Positions 31,820 through 44,454 of a DNA stretch of 64,000 nt are shown piece by piece (the stretch's first letter is position 1; each line of letters opens with the position of its first letter). Position numbers and translations under genes: made by a program. Source of the stretch: Zopfochytrium polystomum. Its lineage: Eukaryota; Chytridiomycota; Chytridiomycetes; Chytridiales; Chytridiaceae. The stretch lies in assembly GCA_025765615.1 (NCBI GenBank), contig JAIVFJ010000039.1:1-64000 (forward strand), in the 5' to 3' direction. The notes under the pieces were generated by a model. The model was given only the letters and a program-made list of their open reading frames with translations. It did not search any database and was not told where the DNA came from.

Positions 31820-33530
31820 TCCAGCGCAGTTGCCGTTTCTTGTTTCTCTTGCTTTCCACACCGCGAAACCCGGCTGGCCGTCGCCTCCACAAACAGAGAA
31901 GGACGATCGGAGCTTTCTATCCGTGAAACGTGGAGCGAATCGAGTCGAGCACCGCCCACCGCGGCTGCAGGCAGGCAGTGCGAGGGCAGGCTGTCTGCAT
32001 TGCCCCCCTGCTTTGGTTTCCTTTTCGGACGGAAATCTTTTCTGCATCTTTTCAATATCTTTCTCACTTTCGTTCCCCAGCTTGTTTCACTCCACGAAGA
32101 CCACGCGAGCGGTTCAACCGCCGATGAATGCAGGGTTATATGCATGATTTTTTGGCCCTTGTTTAGGCTGCTTGGACGGTCAGCCCACATTCAGTACGAA
32201 CAGCAAGCAGCGGGTCACGCGCGCTCGAGCACCGCGTTTGTAACAAACATACGACCTAAAAACAGTTGAAGATGTCGCGCGACATCTCGTCGGGCGAAGT
32301 CCGGCTCACTGGACGAAGCGACCGCCGGCGGAAGAACGAATTTCAGTGGAGGGTTTCAGGGAGGGTGCAGTGTGGCGCGTGTCGCGTGGACTGCTAGCCG
32401 CCGGTCATGTGACACTGCGGCCATGCGCGGGCGTGCCACCGGCCATTTCCTTAATTGGCAGTTGCCTGCAAAGCAAGGCTCCATCCTCTCGGCGGTTTCT
32501 TTCCCTGTATGTTAATATATGTCCACACATTTGCGTTACGCAGATAAAGTGCGAGCTTGGACTCGATCAATCGTTATTTCGTGCCGGGCCGATGTCTGAG
32601 CCGAAAACGGAGGGCACGCACAAGTAGCAATCACTGCAAACAAAGGCTATCATTATCAAGCTGAAGGGAAAAGCCGATTACGCGGTCGTCAATGGATGGT
32701 CGGTCGTATACCACACGGCGCTTTGAGCCGACGACGCGGCGATCAGTGCGTGATTGGCAAGAGGCCCAAGGCTGTCGGGATCGGGTCGATTCGAAAAGTC
32801 GAGGCTGTCGAGGGACGCTGCCGATTTTCTCCGTCTGGCGAGGCGGGCGTCGCGGGCGTTCCGGCCCTCGGGCGAGCCGCCTGGTGCTAAAGCTGAGCTG
32901 GAAGGGGGTGAGGCGCGATCGTACTTGGGCGACGATCGCGGGTGATAGTTGATGTGCGGCACGGTGCTGGAGTGCAGCAGTGCTCTGGCAGGGCACATCC
33001 GCCGGGCGGCGGAAGCAAACTGGCGGAGCGTGGGGGTGGTGGGAGCGAGATGGTTTGCGCGGCCCGTGTTGCTAGTGGTGGTGGTGGATGGAGTTGGTTT
33101 GCATCGGCTGCTGCTGCCGAAGAGGAAGGGGAAGTGCCGCGGGCTGCTGCACTCCGCGCCCACCACGCCGCCAGGGACCCACTAAGAGATGACATGCGCA
33201 CCTAGTTGTGCGCCACCTACACCGAGGACGAGATGGACCACCAGAAATGCTCAAAGACCTCCAATCCCTATGCATGTATGAACAAGTGCCAAAAATGAGT
33301 AATAATTTACGCAGGCGTGGGATACGGCCTGTCATGCACCCCATCATCCCTCGGTAATCGAGCAGTCGCCATACAAATCCGCAGCGGCCGAGGTGGCTCA
33401 CCCATGACCTTGACCGATCGCTGAAGTGTCTCTCCGCTTTCCATAAAAAGAAAACCCGAATGAAGCAAAAAAAGTGACAGTGTCTTTCCTTTCACCCAAC
33501 GCCTCTTCAGAAAATTGAACAACCGGCACC
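31820..33530. other. Stretch without a supported gene
   Basis: Overlapping ORFs occur on both strands at 31.8-33.2 kb, none with recognisable motifs. A minus-strand frame at 32678-33166 (Ser/Pro/Arg-rich, 162 residues) has no homology that could be seen. It may hold a poorly conserved gene. Confidence 0.35.
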
Positions 33531-33538
33531 CAAAAACG

Positions 33539-33882
33539 ATGCCCTCTGCCGCCTCGATCGCCACCCTTCCCCGCTACGAAACCCGCAGACAACCACCATC
33601 ACCACCAGAAGCAGCACCAGCAGGATCCCCATCGGCGCCGCCAACCGCACCTCCTCCATCGTCCCCAGCAGCAGCAGCAGCAGCAGCATCGCGCGCAGCC
33701 TCATTCCCGCCGAGCTACCACACGGCGACATCTGCGCCTTCAGCTCGATCCGGCAGTAGCAGAAGCCCCGCCGCGCCCGCGTCGCCAGCCGGCGCCCAAC
33801 GCCACGGGCATGCATCTCCGCACGTTCCCATCGCCCCCGCCGCCCCGCACTTCCCCGTTCCCCCCCATCGCCGCCAGCGCCA

Positions 33883-33913
<31 letters not shown>

Positions 33914-34350
33914 AGGTAGCCGTGGCCCGTCACCGGCCGCGTTCTCGTCGATATCGTCCCGCGGCCCGTCCCCGGCCGCGTTCGCCTCGACGTCGTCTGC
34001 AGCGGGCTCGTCAGCGCGAGGGCTCGTCCCTTCCCCTTCAACGAGGGGCGGGGTGAGGGTGGCAGGGCCTGGGGATGTGGAGCGGGGAAGGTCGTGCACG
34101 GTAGCATGTGAGTTGCATTTGCATTTTGTGACGTCGTATTGGGTGTTTTTGTTTTTTTCTTTTTGGTGACCTAGCCGTTGGTCTTCCCTTAACACATCGC
34201 AAAAAAAAAACAAAAAAAAAAACATTAACAAAAAAAAAAGTCCCCTCGCTGACCTGCGCAATCGCGACCATGGTCGCGACCGTGATCCTCGTCGCCGGGG
34301 CGGTGGCGGTCGTCGCGATTGTGGTGAACGGGGGCAGAATGGGCGGGTAG
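33539..34350 (+). CDS. Putative single-pass membrane protein with PY motifs
   Basis: Exon 1 runs from ATG 33539 to 34107 (donor GTGAGT). Exon 2 is 34241-34350 (acceptor after an A-run). The phase across the intron is consistent. The N-terminal part has LPRYE and FPPSYHTA, PY-like motifs that bind WW-domain or arrestin-type ubiquitin-ligase adaptors, in an Ala/Pro/Ser-rich region. The C-terminal part is SLTCAIATMVATVILVAGAV, AVVAIVVNGG: one transmembrane helix with a 9-residue tail, ending at TAG 34350. One frame change is needed within exon 1, near the CAG/GGC runs (33.66-33.90 kb), so the middle is uncertain (indel error, or a hidden intron). Homology not recognised. Confidence 0.45.
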
Positions 34351-35495
34351 CTTGTTTGTTGTGTGCTGGTGGTGTTGGAGACTGGCTGCAGGGGTAACAG
34401 CGACACGACCAACCTTTTTGTATCATTTAACGTCTGCTCATGTTTGGAGTGTTGAGGTAGCGCGCGGTCTTCTTCATTTGTTGAATTGTTTGAATATTCC
34501 AGGGAGGGTCGAATAGAAATAAGCTGGTGGGATGTTCTCCATTAACGTAACATCGATAGTAATGGATGAATGGCAGTGTGGAAACAAGTCGTAACGCATT
34601 GCACGATTTGAGGGATTCTGTGGGATGCACAAGGCTGTTTTTGAATAGAGATTCTCACCATATGCCTCGAGCTTTCGGAACCGAAAAAAAAAAAGGAAAA
34701 AAAGGGTTACTTCGTTCGTCATGATGGTGTATTTATCAATGATAAGGCGCGCTGGAGGATGGTGGAAAAAACCAATTCACGAAAGTTTCGCAACGCCTTG
34801 AGTTTTCGCATCTGCCTATGCTCCGTGGGTGGTCGTTGTTCCTGACACGTCAAACACGTCAAATCAAATCAAATCAAAAAAAGAAAAAGTGAAAACAAGG
34901 CCCACAATCACAGCGACCACCACTTTTGGCGACCACTTGCACAAACAACCACGCCCTCCCGCTGCCCGGTCCCAGCCCACAACGAGATGCTGCTCATCAA
35001 GGTCGGCGTCTGCTACGGGTGAGCCGGTTGTTTTCTTTTTTATTTTTTTTTAAGGAAGGACAGAAACTGAAACGCGGCGTGCTCTGACCCATCGCTTTCT
35101 CTCCACCCCAACCCAGCGACGTCCACGCAACCCACCACCAACACCCCCCACCACAAAGTGATAACCCCGCTCGCGCATCGGTGTCAGCTGCGCGACGCCT
35201 GCCGCCAGGACGGTGCTAGTCCGACCCACTGCTCATCGACAGCATGACCCGTCCCGGCGGGTACGCTGAGCACATACAATATGCTCGCGCGGTACGAGTG
35301 CCGTCATGTTCACGACGGCAAGCTGCGGAGTGGGCGCCCGTTGCAATGTGTGCAGGTGAGTTTGTTTATGCGTGCGTGTTCGATCTCGAGCGCGCAGAAG
35401 CGGGCTGAAGGATATTGGGGATGGAGCGTCGAGTCATGCGCGCGTTAACGACCCTCACCTCAACCCCACCCCCCTTGTTCTTTCCCGCGCCACAG

Positions 35496-36700
35496 GTTCT
35501 CTGCCTTCGCGACGCAAGAAAAGCAGCTCGCGCTCGAGCTCGCGGCGTTCCGGGAGCGCGTGTCCGTCTGGAATCACTGCGAAGGAGTTGGCGGCGGTGG
35601 AGCCGACGACGACGACGCGGCGGCCGTGAGAGCAACGCCACACTGGTAGCGGGAAAACGACGACGACGCACGCGGCGGCGGCGGCGGCGGCGGCAAGTGC
35701 GGGGTCCATGGTGCCGCTGGAGGTTGTTGCGTTTCAGGTTTGTGTGTGTTTGTGTGCATGCTTGTTTGTGTGTGCGTGTCTGTGTTTAGCATCCTAAGTC
35801 ACTGTGAACCCTCCTTCTAACCAATAAAAAAAAAAAAAAAAAAAAAAGGACTACGTCGCGACGCACCGCGGCCACTACGGCGGCTGGGACGACCTCAGCC
35901 ATGCCGCGTTCCTGCGGCTGCGCGCAAAGTACGGTGGTGCGTGCGTGTGTTCTGTGTGTCTGTCCCACTTGCCGAGAAAACACTGACAACAAAACCAAAA
36001 AAAAAAAAAAGGACAACCCCGACAAGCTCGGCCGCGCGTGCGTCGCGTCGATCCTGGACGTCGGCGCCGATGCGGCAGCCGTTCACGCGGCGTGGTACGA
36101 CCGGTTCGCGGCGGGAAGACGGAGGTTGTGCGGCGGTGGCGGGAGACGCGCGAGGTGAGTGAGTCTGTTTGGGGTTTTTGATTCGTTCTTCTTTCCTCTT
36201 CTTGTTCTTTCTTCTTTCTCCTTCTCCCTCTTCTTCTTCTTCTTTGTTTTTCTTATTCATTGTTTTTCTGCTCGAGATGCTTGTGTTTGTAACTTTTTTC
36301 GTGTTTCTACTGTGCACAGGCGGCGGTGGTGGCGGCGAGCTGGACAGGCAGCAGCAGCAGCAGCAGCAGCAGCACACGGCGACGCGATGGAGGGAGAAGG
36401 AAAGGAAAAGGAAAAGGCGAAGGAAACAACAACAACAACAACAAGGAAAAGCAGCAAAGGCAGCAGCACCCTGCGCGGCCGCGCCGCCGCCGTCCGCGCC
36501 GCCCAAGTGCCTACGCCCTCCGCCGCGCAGAGCGCGAGGCCGCCGAACGCGCCGAACGCGCGCGGCGCACCGCTGCGGCCGTCGGCGCCTATCCTCGTCG
36601 TCGGTTTACAAGCCTTCCTTGTCGTCGGCTTACAAACCAATTCCGACTCCGTCCTCGTCGTACATGCCGGCCTCATCTTCCTCCGCGATGCCCCCGGCGT
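35496..36700 (+). pseudogene. CCDC112-like gene fragment, copy A
   Basis: Plus strand exons near 35496-35736 (FSAFATQEKQ, LALELAAFRERVSVW; end VPLEVVAFQ), 35850-35933 (DYVATHRGHYGGWDDLSHAA, FLRLRAKYG), 36012-36154 (DNPDKLGRACVASI, HAAWYDRFA, KTEVVRRWRETRE) and 36320 onward (polyQ then RWREKERKRKRRRKQ). The GHYGGWDD-H-FLRLRAKY and AWY-RF-RRWRE signatures match CCDC112-type coiled-coil proteins (centriolar satellite/ciliary family). Exon 3 has a ~10-nt deletion relative to copy C (DRFAELLARKT expected), and the first exon ends in the wrong frame. It is therefore broken or partly mis-sequenced. The last exon runs without a stop into the SYKP-repeat sequence. An upstream exon (ends near 35355 with a GTGAGT donor) probably belongs to it. 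Confidence 0.6.
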
Positions 36701-37490
36701 CGTCGTCGTAGAAGCCCACCTCCACGCCGCCCACATCTTCGTACAAGCCCTCGTCGACGACTGGCAAGCCGTCGTCTTCTTCTTCGTACAAGCCTGTCTC
36801 CACCCCGGTGCCTTCGTCGTACAAGCCCACCTCCGCTCCGGTGTCGTCTTCGTACAAGTCAGGCACGCCGACCCCGTCGACTTACAAGCCGTCGTCGGTC
36901 CCTCGTCCAAGCCTACTTCGCTTCCCACCATCTCGTCCTACAAACCATCTACAAGCTCCAGCTACGAGCCCACCACTGCGTCAAGTTCGCATGTGCCGAC
37001 GCCCACAAGCGTTCCCACCTGTTCCAGGCCTCTTGCGGGAGCTTCAGTCTTTGACATTGCTGGCGAGTACGAGATCACGTCGCTTTCTGGTTCCAAGTGC
37101 ATCCCAAACTCGGTCTACCACTTGACGCCGATTTCATCCACCTCGTTCATCATTGACCGTTCCGTTAATGATGACAAGTTTTTCAACCTTGGCGCTACAT
37201 TTGTGTAAGTGTGCTTTGAAATCGATTAGTGTGGCAAAACCCTAACATTTGAAACTTTTAGGTACAACATTTCTTCCACTTCTTTCGTGCCAAGCGGCTA
37301 CATGTCACGCAGTACACCCCTGGCTGGCACATCGGTGTCAGCTCCACCACCCCGCCGCTCATCAATTACATGACCCGCCCTGGCGGGGATGCTGAGTACA
37401 TATGCTCGTGCAGTGCGAGCGCCGTCACTTTCATACCGGACGACGGCGACTGCCGCAGGAGATGGCGCCGTTGAATGTGTGCAGGTGAGT
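36590..37490 (+). pseudogene. Wall-protein fragment with SYKP repeats, copy 1
   Basis: Frames give SSVYKP, SSAYKP, SSYMP, SSYKP repeats, then a domain CSRPLAGASVFDIAGEYEIT, SLSGSKCIPNSVYHLTPI and DDKFFNLGATFV. An intron (37206-37260, GTAAGT to TTTTAG) leads to YNISSTSFVPSGYM, after which the sequence stops resembling copy 2. It starts inside the CCDC112-like exon, so it looks like a fusion or duplication junction. Probably a secreted or wall-associated protein by analogy with the longer copy at 47.8-50.3 kb. No catalytic motif. Confidence 0.5.
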
Positions 37491-37970
37491 TTGTTTTGGG
37501 CACGGCTATGTGTGCAGGTGTGCACGATAGGCTATTTGGGACGGCGTCCTGAGTCATGAACGCGATCCCAGCATGTGCCTCATCCCCCAAGTTGCTGGTG
37601 GCCGTGCGAGGGATCTGCTGTCGGTTTGGGTTCTGCACTGTCGCAACGACGGCATCCCTGTCCAAGTGGTGCTGGGCAGCGTGCAACCTGATTGTCGCCA
37701 CCGCGCGTCCCAGCGAAGCCATTGAGCTGTTCGTCAACGGGCTCACCTTCTCGTGTGCCAGCGCTTCTCTACCGTTGGCTGTTTGTGTTTGGACTCTGGA
37801 GTGCGGCCTTGCTTCCCCCATGCGTGATTTATCCGCAGCAAAAACGCCAGCCTGCCTTACCAAGAAGGCAGTAAGGAACAAGAACACTTCGAAGAAGTCG
37901 AATGAGCAGAAAAGGGTCACTCAAGACACAGAAGAAGCTGGAAGCAAACAGATTTCCAGATGACAATTCT

Positions 37971-40900
37971 TCATTCAAACAGAACTGTCAAGTGTGGGGG
38001 AAACCCACTTCTCTCTGCTTTAGAGGTGAAGGCATTCCCTGAAATGAAGAGAATGTTATGTTAGTAAAACATTCAACAGCATGGACTTCACAAGACCTTT
38101 AAGATTCAATAAAGACAAGAAGGAGCAGTCTTGCAAGCCACGCTTCAAGGATTCATGTTCCCTATACAAACGGTGGTCTGGCCAATGCAGTTAGTGTCAA
38201 ACACCTAAAGGAAAAACACCCGAGGAAGAATACATAGAAACAAAGCAAACTCACTTTCCAAGTCAAGCGACTTCACCCTTTTGTTCACCTTGAGGGCAGC
38301 CAACAGCGTCTTGACGCTTTGCTCTGATCCATAAAGGCCCATTTCTGCAAACAAATTGTCAATGCAAAAATGATGCGGAGTTTGGGGTGGGGAAACAAAC
38401 TGAAATAATTTGACAATTACCAACTGCAAGTGGGTTCAATTCAGAATGATCAAGCCAGACCATTTGAGAGAGTCGCACAGTGAACAAAAGCGAAAAAAAA
38501 AAACATCGAGAAGAAAAAAAATTGGGTCAGAAATTGGTGAGCAGGCCAACTCAAACACAAAACACCCCAACGCAACCCATAATTTTGAACGGGGTTTCTG
38601 CAGAATCAACCATGTCTTGGAAAAACAAAGTGATGCACTCACCCCCTGCAGGTTGTTCCAGTTCAGAATGTTCCGACAAAGCCAGGCCATTTGAGAGAGT
38701 TACGCAGTGAACACAAGTCGAAAAAAAAAGAAGACATCAAGAAGAAAACAAGATGGGTCAGAAATTGTGAGCAAGCCAACTCAAACTGAAAAACCCCAAT
38801 GCAACCAACAGTTTTGAATGGGGTTTCAGCACAATCAATCATGTCTTGGAAAAAGAAACTGATGCACTCACCAACTGCAGATTGTTCCAGACCACAATTG
38901 TTGCGTCAAGTCAGGCCGTTGAAAGTTGCGCAGAGAACACAAACCGAAAAAAAAAGACATCAAGAAGTAAAAAGATGGGTGGGAAATTGGTGAGGAAGCC
39001 AACTCAAAAACAAAACCCCCCCAATGCGACACATAATTTTGAATGGGGTTTCTGCAGAATCAATCATGTCTTGGAAAAACAAAGTGATGAACTCACCGTC
39101 TGCAGGTTGTTCCAGTTGTACAGTGAAACAAGTCGGAAAAATAAAGACATCACGAAGAAATCAAGATGGGTCAGAAATTGGTGAGCAAGACAACTCAAAC
39201 ACAAAACCCCCCATTGCAACCCATAATTTTGAATGGGGTTCTTTGAAAAACAAGAGATGTACTCACTCCCTGCAGGTTGTTCCAGGTTAGAATGTTCCGA
39301 CAAAGCAGAGAGTTGCACAGAGAACACATGTCGAAAAACAAGATAAGAAAAAAGATGGGTCAGAAATTGGTGAGGGAGTCAACTCAGACACAAAACCCCC
39401 CCAATGGGGTTTCTGCAGAATCAACCATGTCTTGGAAAAACAAAGTGATGAACTCACAGTCTTCAGGTTGTTCCAGTTCAGAATGTCCCAACAAAGCCGG
39501 GCCGTTTGAGAGAGTTCCACAGAGAACACAAGTCGAGAAAAAAAGAAGACACCAAGAAGAAAACAAGACAGATCAGAAATTGGTGAGCAAGCCAAATCAA
39601 ACACAAAACCCCCCAATTCGACCCATAAATTTAAAGGGTTTTTGCAGGATGAACCATATCTCGGAAAACTAATAATAATGAACTCACCAACTGCAGGTTG
39701 TTCCAGTTGAGAATGTTCCAAAAAGCCAGGCCATTTGAGAGAGTTGCACAGAGAACACAAGTCGAAAAACAAGAAGGCATCAAGAAGAAAAAATGATGGG
39801 TCAGAAATTGGTGAGGAAGCCAACTCAAACACAAAACCCCCCCATTGAACTGATAATTTTGAATGGGGTTTCTGCAGAATCATTCATATCTTGGAAAAAC
39901 AAAGTTATGCACTCACCCTCTGCAGGTTGTTCCAGTTCAGAATGTTCCGTCAAAGCCAGGCCGTTTGGAGAGTTGCCCAGAGAACACAAGTTGAAAAAAA
40001 AGGAGACGTCGAGAAGAAAAAAAGATGCGTCAGAATTGGTCACTGAGTCAACTCAAACAGAAAACCCCCCCAATGCCACCCATAATTTTGAATGGGGTTT
40101 CTGCAGAATCAACATTGTCTTGGAAAAAGAAAATGATGTACTCACTCCCTGCAGGTTGTTCCGGTTCAGAATGTTCCGACAAAGCAGAGTGTGGTGCAGA
40201 GAAGACAAGTCGAAATAAAAAGAAGACATCAAGCAGAAAAAGAGATCAGTCAGAAATTGGTAAAGTAGCCAACTCAAACAGAAAACCACCCCAATGCAAC
40301 CCATAATTTTGAATGGGGTTTCAGCAGTATCAACCATGTCTTGGAAAAACAAAGTAGCGCACTCACCAACTGCAGGTTGTTCCGGTTCAGAATGTTCCAA
40401 CAAAGCCAGGCCGTTTGAGAGAGTTTTTTTTTTTTTGTTTGCACAGAAAACACAGGTCGAAAAAAAGAAGACATCAAGAGGAAAAAAAAGATGGGTCAGA
40501 ATTGGTGAGCAAGCCAACTCAAACAGAAACCCCTCCTAATACAACTTTTGAATGGGGTTTCTGCAGAATCAAACATTTCTTGGAAAGAAAATAATGGACT
40601 CACAGCCTGCAGGTTGTTCCAGTTCAGAATGTTCCAAGAAAGCCAGGCAGTTTGAGAGAGTTGCGCGGAGAACACAAGTCGAAAAAAAAGAAGACATCAA
40701 GAAGAGAACAAGATGGGTCAGAAATTGGTGAGCAAGCGAACTCAAACAAAACCCCCCCAATGCGACCCACAATTTTGAATGGGGTTCTGCAGAATCAACG
40801 ATGTCTTGGAAAAACAAAATGATGCACTCACCAACTGCAGGTTGTTCCAGTTCAGAGTGTTCCGACAAAGCCAGGCCATTTGAGAGAGTTGTGTAGAGAG

Positions 40901-43383
40901 CAGAAGTGAAAATAAAGATGACATCAACAAATGGCATCAAGAATAAGTGAGAACACCGATCAGATCGCAACTACTTGCAAAGTCAACATACATGCTGATT
41001 GAGGGGGTGGGGATTCGATTTGGTTTTTCATGCATCCAAATGGAGAATTGAGTGAAGGTTTGTGTCTGCATCATCTGCTGGAAGAATGTTTTGGCATTCA
41101 TACCTGGTATTGCTATGAATGGTGAAGTTAGGAGTGTGTTTTTTGAGGTGAGTCATTGCAAAATATTTCTCACGTGCTGGCATTTTGGTCATTTAGAACA
41201 CGGACGAGAAAAAACACGCCTGGCTTACAAAGAATTTTCAAATGTTGCACTGTTGTGTTCGTTGCCAAAGCCTCGTGCATTTGCACTTTTTCACCCTCTG
41301 TCAGTTCCTTGAACATGCAGCTGGCTTGGTCCCATCCTCCTGCAACAATCCTGTGCTTCACTTTATCCTCTAGACTCTGTTGCTGGCTTTGTTTCTCTTT
41401 TTTGTAAGTTAATACACATGCCTGACATGAATCTTCTTCATTCTCACTGGCAATCCGGCCTTTTTCTTTGATGTGCCGAAGTTCTTCCTCAGTGGAACCA
41501 ACAGCAAATCGAAACACGTCTGCCAAAGTGCTTCCAGGAGGAGTACGCTTCACAAACACAGAAAAAGCAGACAGAGGACAGGCAGTCTTAAATGCTTTTC
41601 CACATTTTTCCTGCAGCAGATCTTCCTTCACTTCCTTGAATGAGTCTCCATGCAGAATGGTGGCTTCCAGCGCAAACGCCAGTTCAGACCAAGGTATCTG
41701 GAATGCTGTCTTGCCAGTGGCAGCGTCCACTCCCCAGTGCCGCCAAAACTTGACAACGTCTGGGTGGGTTTTAGCGAGGTCTGTGAGGATTTCATCCGCT
41801 GGCCCAAGTTGGGGGGATGGTTTCACTGGCTGATGGGCACCGTCGCCAGGTGGTTGCAAAGACAACTTTTCCATGTTGGAAGTGATGGGTAATTGGGAAG
41901 CAGATTGGCGTGAATGAATCAGAAAACAGAACGAGTGTCACACAAGTCAATATTTTCTTACCTGGCCTGACCGTCCAGCGTTATTGGAGATGAATGTTTG
42001 GGCCATGTAGCCCTCTGAATAGTACCCAAGAGTGCCCTCGTGCTGGGCGGCAGGTTTGCCGACAGGTTTTGGCATTGTGGGACTTGCCGCTGCAGCGGCG
42101 GCAAGATGAATCACTGGTGTGGCCACTCTTGAAGCAACTGCTTGGGCGTCATTGAATCCATCAAGCAAAAGTTCAAGAGTGCCTACAATCTGCGGAAAGA
42201 GTGGACGGGCTGCAGGATCAACTTGCCAGCACTGCTGAAATAAATCTCGAATATTGCGTCCCTGCTTTATGGCAGAGAATATGTTTTCATCCAGATGGGA
42301 CAAGGCTTCTCTGCGAAAGTTGTCATCCTTGGAGGCCAATGGAAACTGGGATGGGTCCATCTCGTGGAGGGGAACACCATACACTCCAACCCAGCTGACA
42401 ACCTCCGTGAGGAGAACAGCAAAAGAGAACACATCGTTTGCTTTCGTGATCTGAGTGATTGAGATTCATTCCAATATTAGCGGGGAAGTGCACAGGAGCC
42501 TTAATCAAGGGAGAAAACTCACTTTCTTCTTGAATCCGGTCAGCTCTGGGGCCATCCAGTATGTGGATCCCCCCACATGGGACACAGTGCTGCGAGACCG
42601 AATCTCATTCTTCATTTTGCTCAAGCCAAAGTCCGCAATTTTCGCCACCAGGGGCGCATTTGGGCCAGACTGCGTCAAGAGCACGTTCATGCTCTTCAGA
42701 TCATTGTGGAGAATGTCCAATCTGTGCAGAAAACTCATCCCGACAGACACTTGGTGCAGGAGAGAAATGCGATGATTGACTGGCACCAACGAGACATCAG
42801 TCTTGCGATAGTAATCAAAGAGAGAGCCAACAGAGGCAAGCTGGGTTGTGTGCAAACAAAGATGAGAATGGGTAACAGTATGGGATTGTTAGCTCAGCAG
42901 AAAGCCTGCAAGTAATTGCTTATGTGCCAACTCACCTCCATGACCAACGAGAACTTTGCGCCGTTCTCTTCAACCAGTAGTCCATAGAAACCAATAACAA
43001 ACGGCGAAGGGACCCTGCTGGTGCGACATTCTATGATGGTTCTTGCCTCGTCAAGCAACTCCCTATGCGTCTCAGGATGCATCCCAGTCGCCTCTATTTG
43101 GAGTTGCTTGATGGCAACTGGGATGTGGCGTTGATAGGTGCCACGGAACACTTGGCCGAAACTGCCAGCACCAATCAGAGCTGTTTCGCGCGCAATATCG
43201 TGAGGAGAAATCGTGAGGTTCACAAGCTGAAAGGAGAAAATAAAGAATTAACGAATGTTTCGAGTGTCGCATGGTTTTGTGCGGGTTGGGGTGGATAAAA
43301 AATTCTATACTGAATCAAGTCGACAAGAGGAAGCGTGTGCCTTACTTCGGCGCTGTCCATGGTCGAGTCGATTGATTTCACAG
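37971..43383 (-). CDS. Kinase-LRR protein, copy 1 (TKL-like, non-RD), with microexon array
   Basis: Exons on the minus strand: 43346-43383 (ATG at 43360, a donor-adjacent MDSAE; an acceptor just upstream implies a further 5' exon), 42936-43226, 42523-42840, 41962-42450, 41229-~41865, then 3-nt exons (38421-40834), 38255-38344, 38097-38177 and 37971-38038. The kinase has GAGSFGQV, VAIK, HNDLKSMNVLL (HND instead of HRD, so non-RD), IADFGLSK and YWMAPEL. It is followed by an unrecognised domain (DEILTDLAKTHPDVVKFWRH, EDLLQEKCGKAFKTACP) and then LRRs beginning VQHLKIL. The LRR introns all fall at one position, phase 1. All indels between the two copies are multiples of 3, about 674 residues if spliced fully. 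The exon 5 acceptor of copy 2 (CAG) is lost here, so the start of exon 5 is uncertain. Likely a signalling or immune-type receptor kinase; inference. Confidence 0.8.
38402..40960 (-). repeat. Tandem array of 12 splice-site/3-nt modules, copy 1
   Basis: Modules of 170-237 bp lie between kinase-LRR exons 41229 and 38344. On the minus strand each has a pyrimidine-rich stretch, usually a CTGAAC branch-like word, CTGCAG (or CTGAAG/TTGCAG), a variable triplet, then GTGAGT (GTAATT in the last). Triplet positions and minus-strand sequences: 40832 TTG; 40604 GCT; 40367 TTG; 40146 GGA; 39917 AGG; 39688 TTG; 39458 ACT; 39267 GGA; 39097 ACG; 38872 TTG; 38643 GGG; 38421 TTG. The bodies are diverged, yet the splice motifs stay. 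As 3-nt exons they preserve phase 1, and with all included the frame stays open. As a single undivided intron, the flanking exons would join as T|AA, a stop. Confidence 0.8.
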
Positions 43384-43399
43384 CTGGGAAAGAAACAAA

Positions 43400-44290
43400 A
43401 ACAGTGGAGTGATTGTTAGGACAGAAACAACAGATTGGGGACAGAAGCGGCTGGAAGCTACCTCCGATTGGCTAAAAAAAAGGTGTCTTCTTGGAATTTG
43501 ACAAACGCGCGAACGGTTGACGCGAGTCTATTCGACCGAGGACACGAGAGCCAAGCAATAAGAATCCAAGAAAACAACAGCTTTCCAAACCTTTAAGAGA
43601 ACGAAGCTTTACCACAGCAGCAGCAGTTGATTCATGTGACGAGCAAACGGATGGGTGTTTGGAGGGGTTGGATGGGTGGCGGATGCAAGCATGTGAGACG
43701 GATCGAATCCGTGCATGGGAGTGTGGGGGATTGCGAGGGGCGGGAGACGGATCAAGGAATCGGGGAGGGTCGGGGGCACGGGGGGGTTCGAGCGGGGACC
43801 AATTTGGGTGGATCACGAAACGATACGGTACGAGGCAGCGACTCGACAGTCTGTCACGAGGTGGGAAGTCGACCACGGATATGTTTCAGTTATTTGTTGC
43901 CATGAGACCAACCCCGAGACAGTGCGAATGGAATGGGCGAGGGTAGTGGTGGTGGGGCGGGATGGCAAAGTACATGAGATGGATCCAGCAGCGATCGGGA
44001 GTTCGAGGTGAGGCAAAGTAGAGGAGGACGGCGGGTCGGTGACGATGCGAAGACGAGAGAGACAGACAGCCTGAGACAGAAAGGAAACGCTGACCCCTCC
44101 CGTAAATTTAATTCCATTTTTAGAAACCGAAGCGTCTCTCTCTCTCGCGCCCTCTCTCGTTCTGCCTTTTCTTGTCTTTGTCGTTTCCTCACTTTCTTTC
44201 AGGTCTTCTTTTGGTCGTTTTGGTTGTGGATGTTCCCTCGTTGCTGCGAAGACGCAGTTACTTATTCAAACCACCCGTTGTGGTAGCGTG
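43400..44290 (-). promoter_or_regulatory. Kinase 5' flank, copy 1 (shared with 62.1-63.05 kb)
   Basis: Sequence upstream of the kinase, including a donor-like GGAG|GTAGCT near 43461. It is shared in direct orientation with 62.15-63.05 kb and in inverted orientation with 47.0-47.75 kb. It contains the left arm of the inverted repeat and CT-rich tracts near 44.1 kb. An upstream exon is likely but no translation start is established. Confidence 0.4.
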
Positions 44291-44454
44291 GTTTGCTACG
44301 GCGTGAGGGAGACGCAAAAGGAAAAGTGCGTTGCTTGCGTGCGAGTTTCCTTTCTTTTTTGGCTTCTTTTTTCGAGTTTTAAGTAACGAGTAACGAGTAA
44401 CGACCCTCACCCCCCAACCCCACCCCGCCCCTCTTGTTCTTTTCCGCGCTACAG

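Noticed and set aside
31160..32047. 295-residue minus-strand ORF overlapping pectate lyase exon 1
   Set aside because: Out of frame with the signal peptide and PL3 motifs; Arg/Pro-rich shadow.
37556..37963. 135-residue plus-strand ORF and a 184-residue minus ORF between the SYKP fragment and the kinase gene
   Set aside because: Neither has recognisable motifs, and both lie across a duplication junction; left unannotated.
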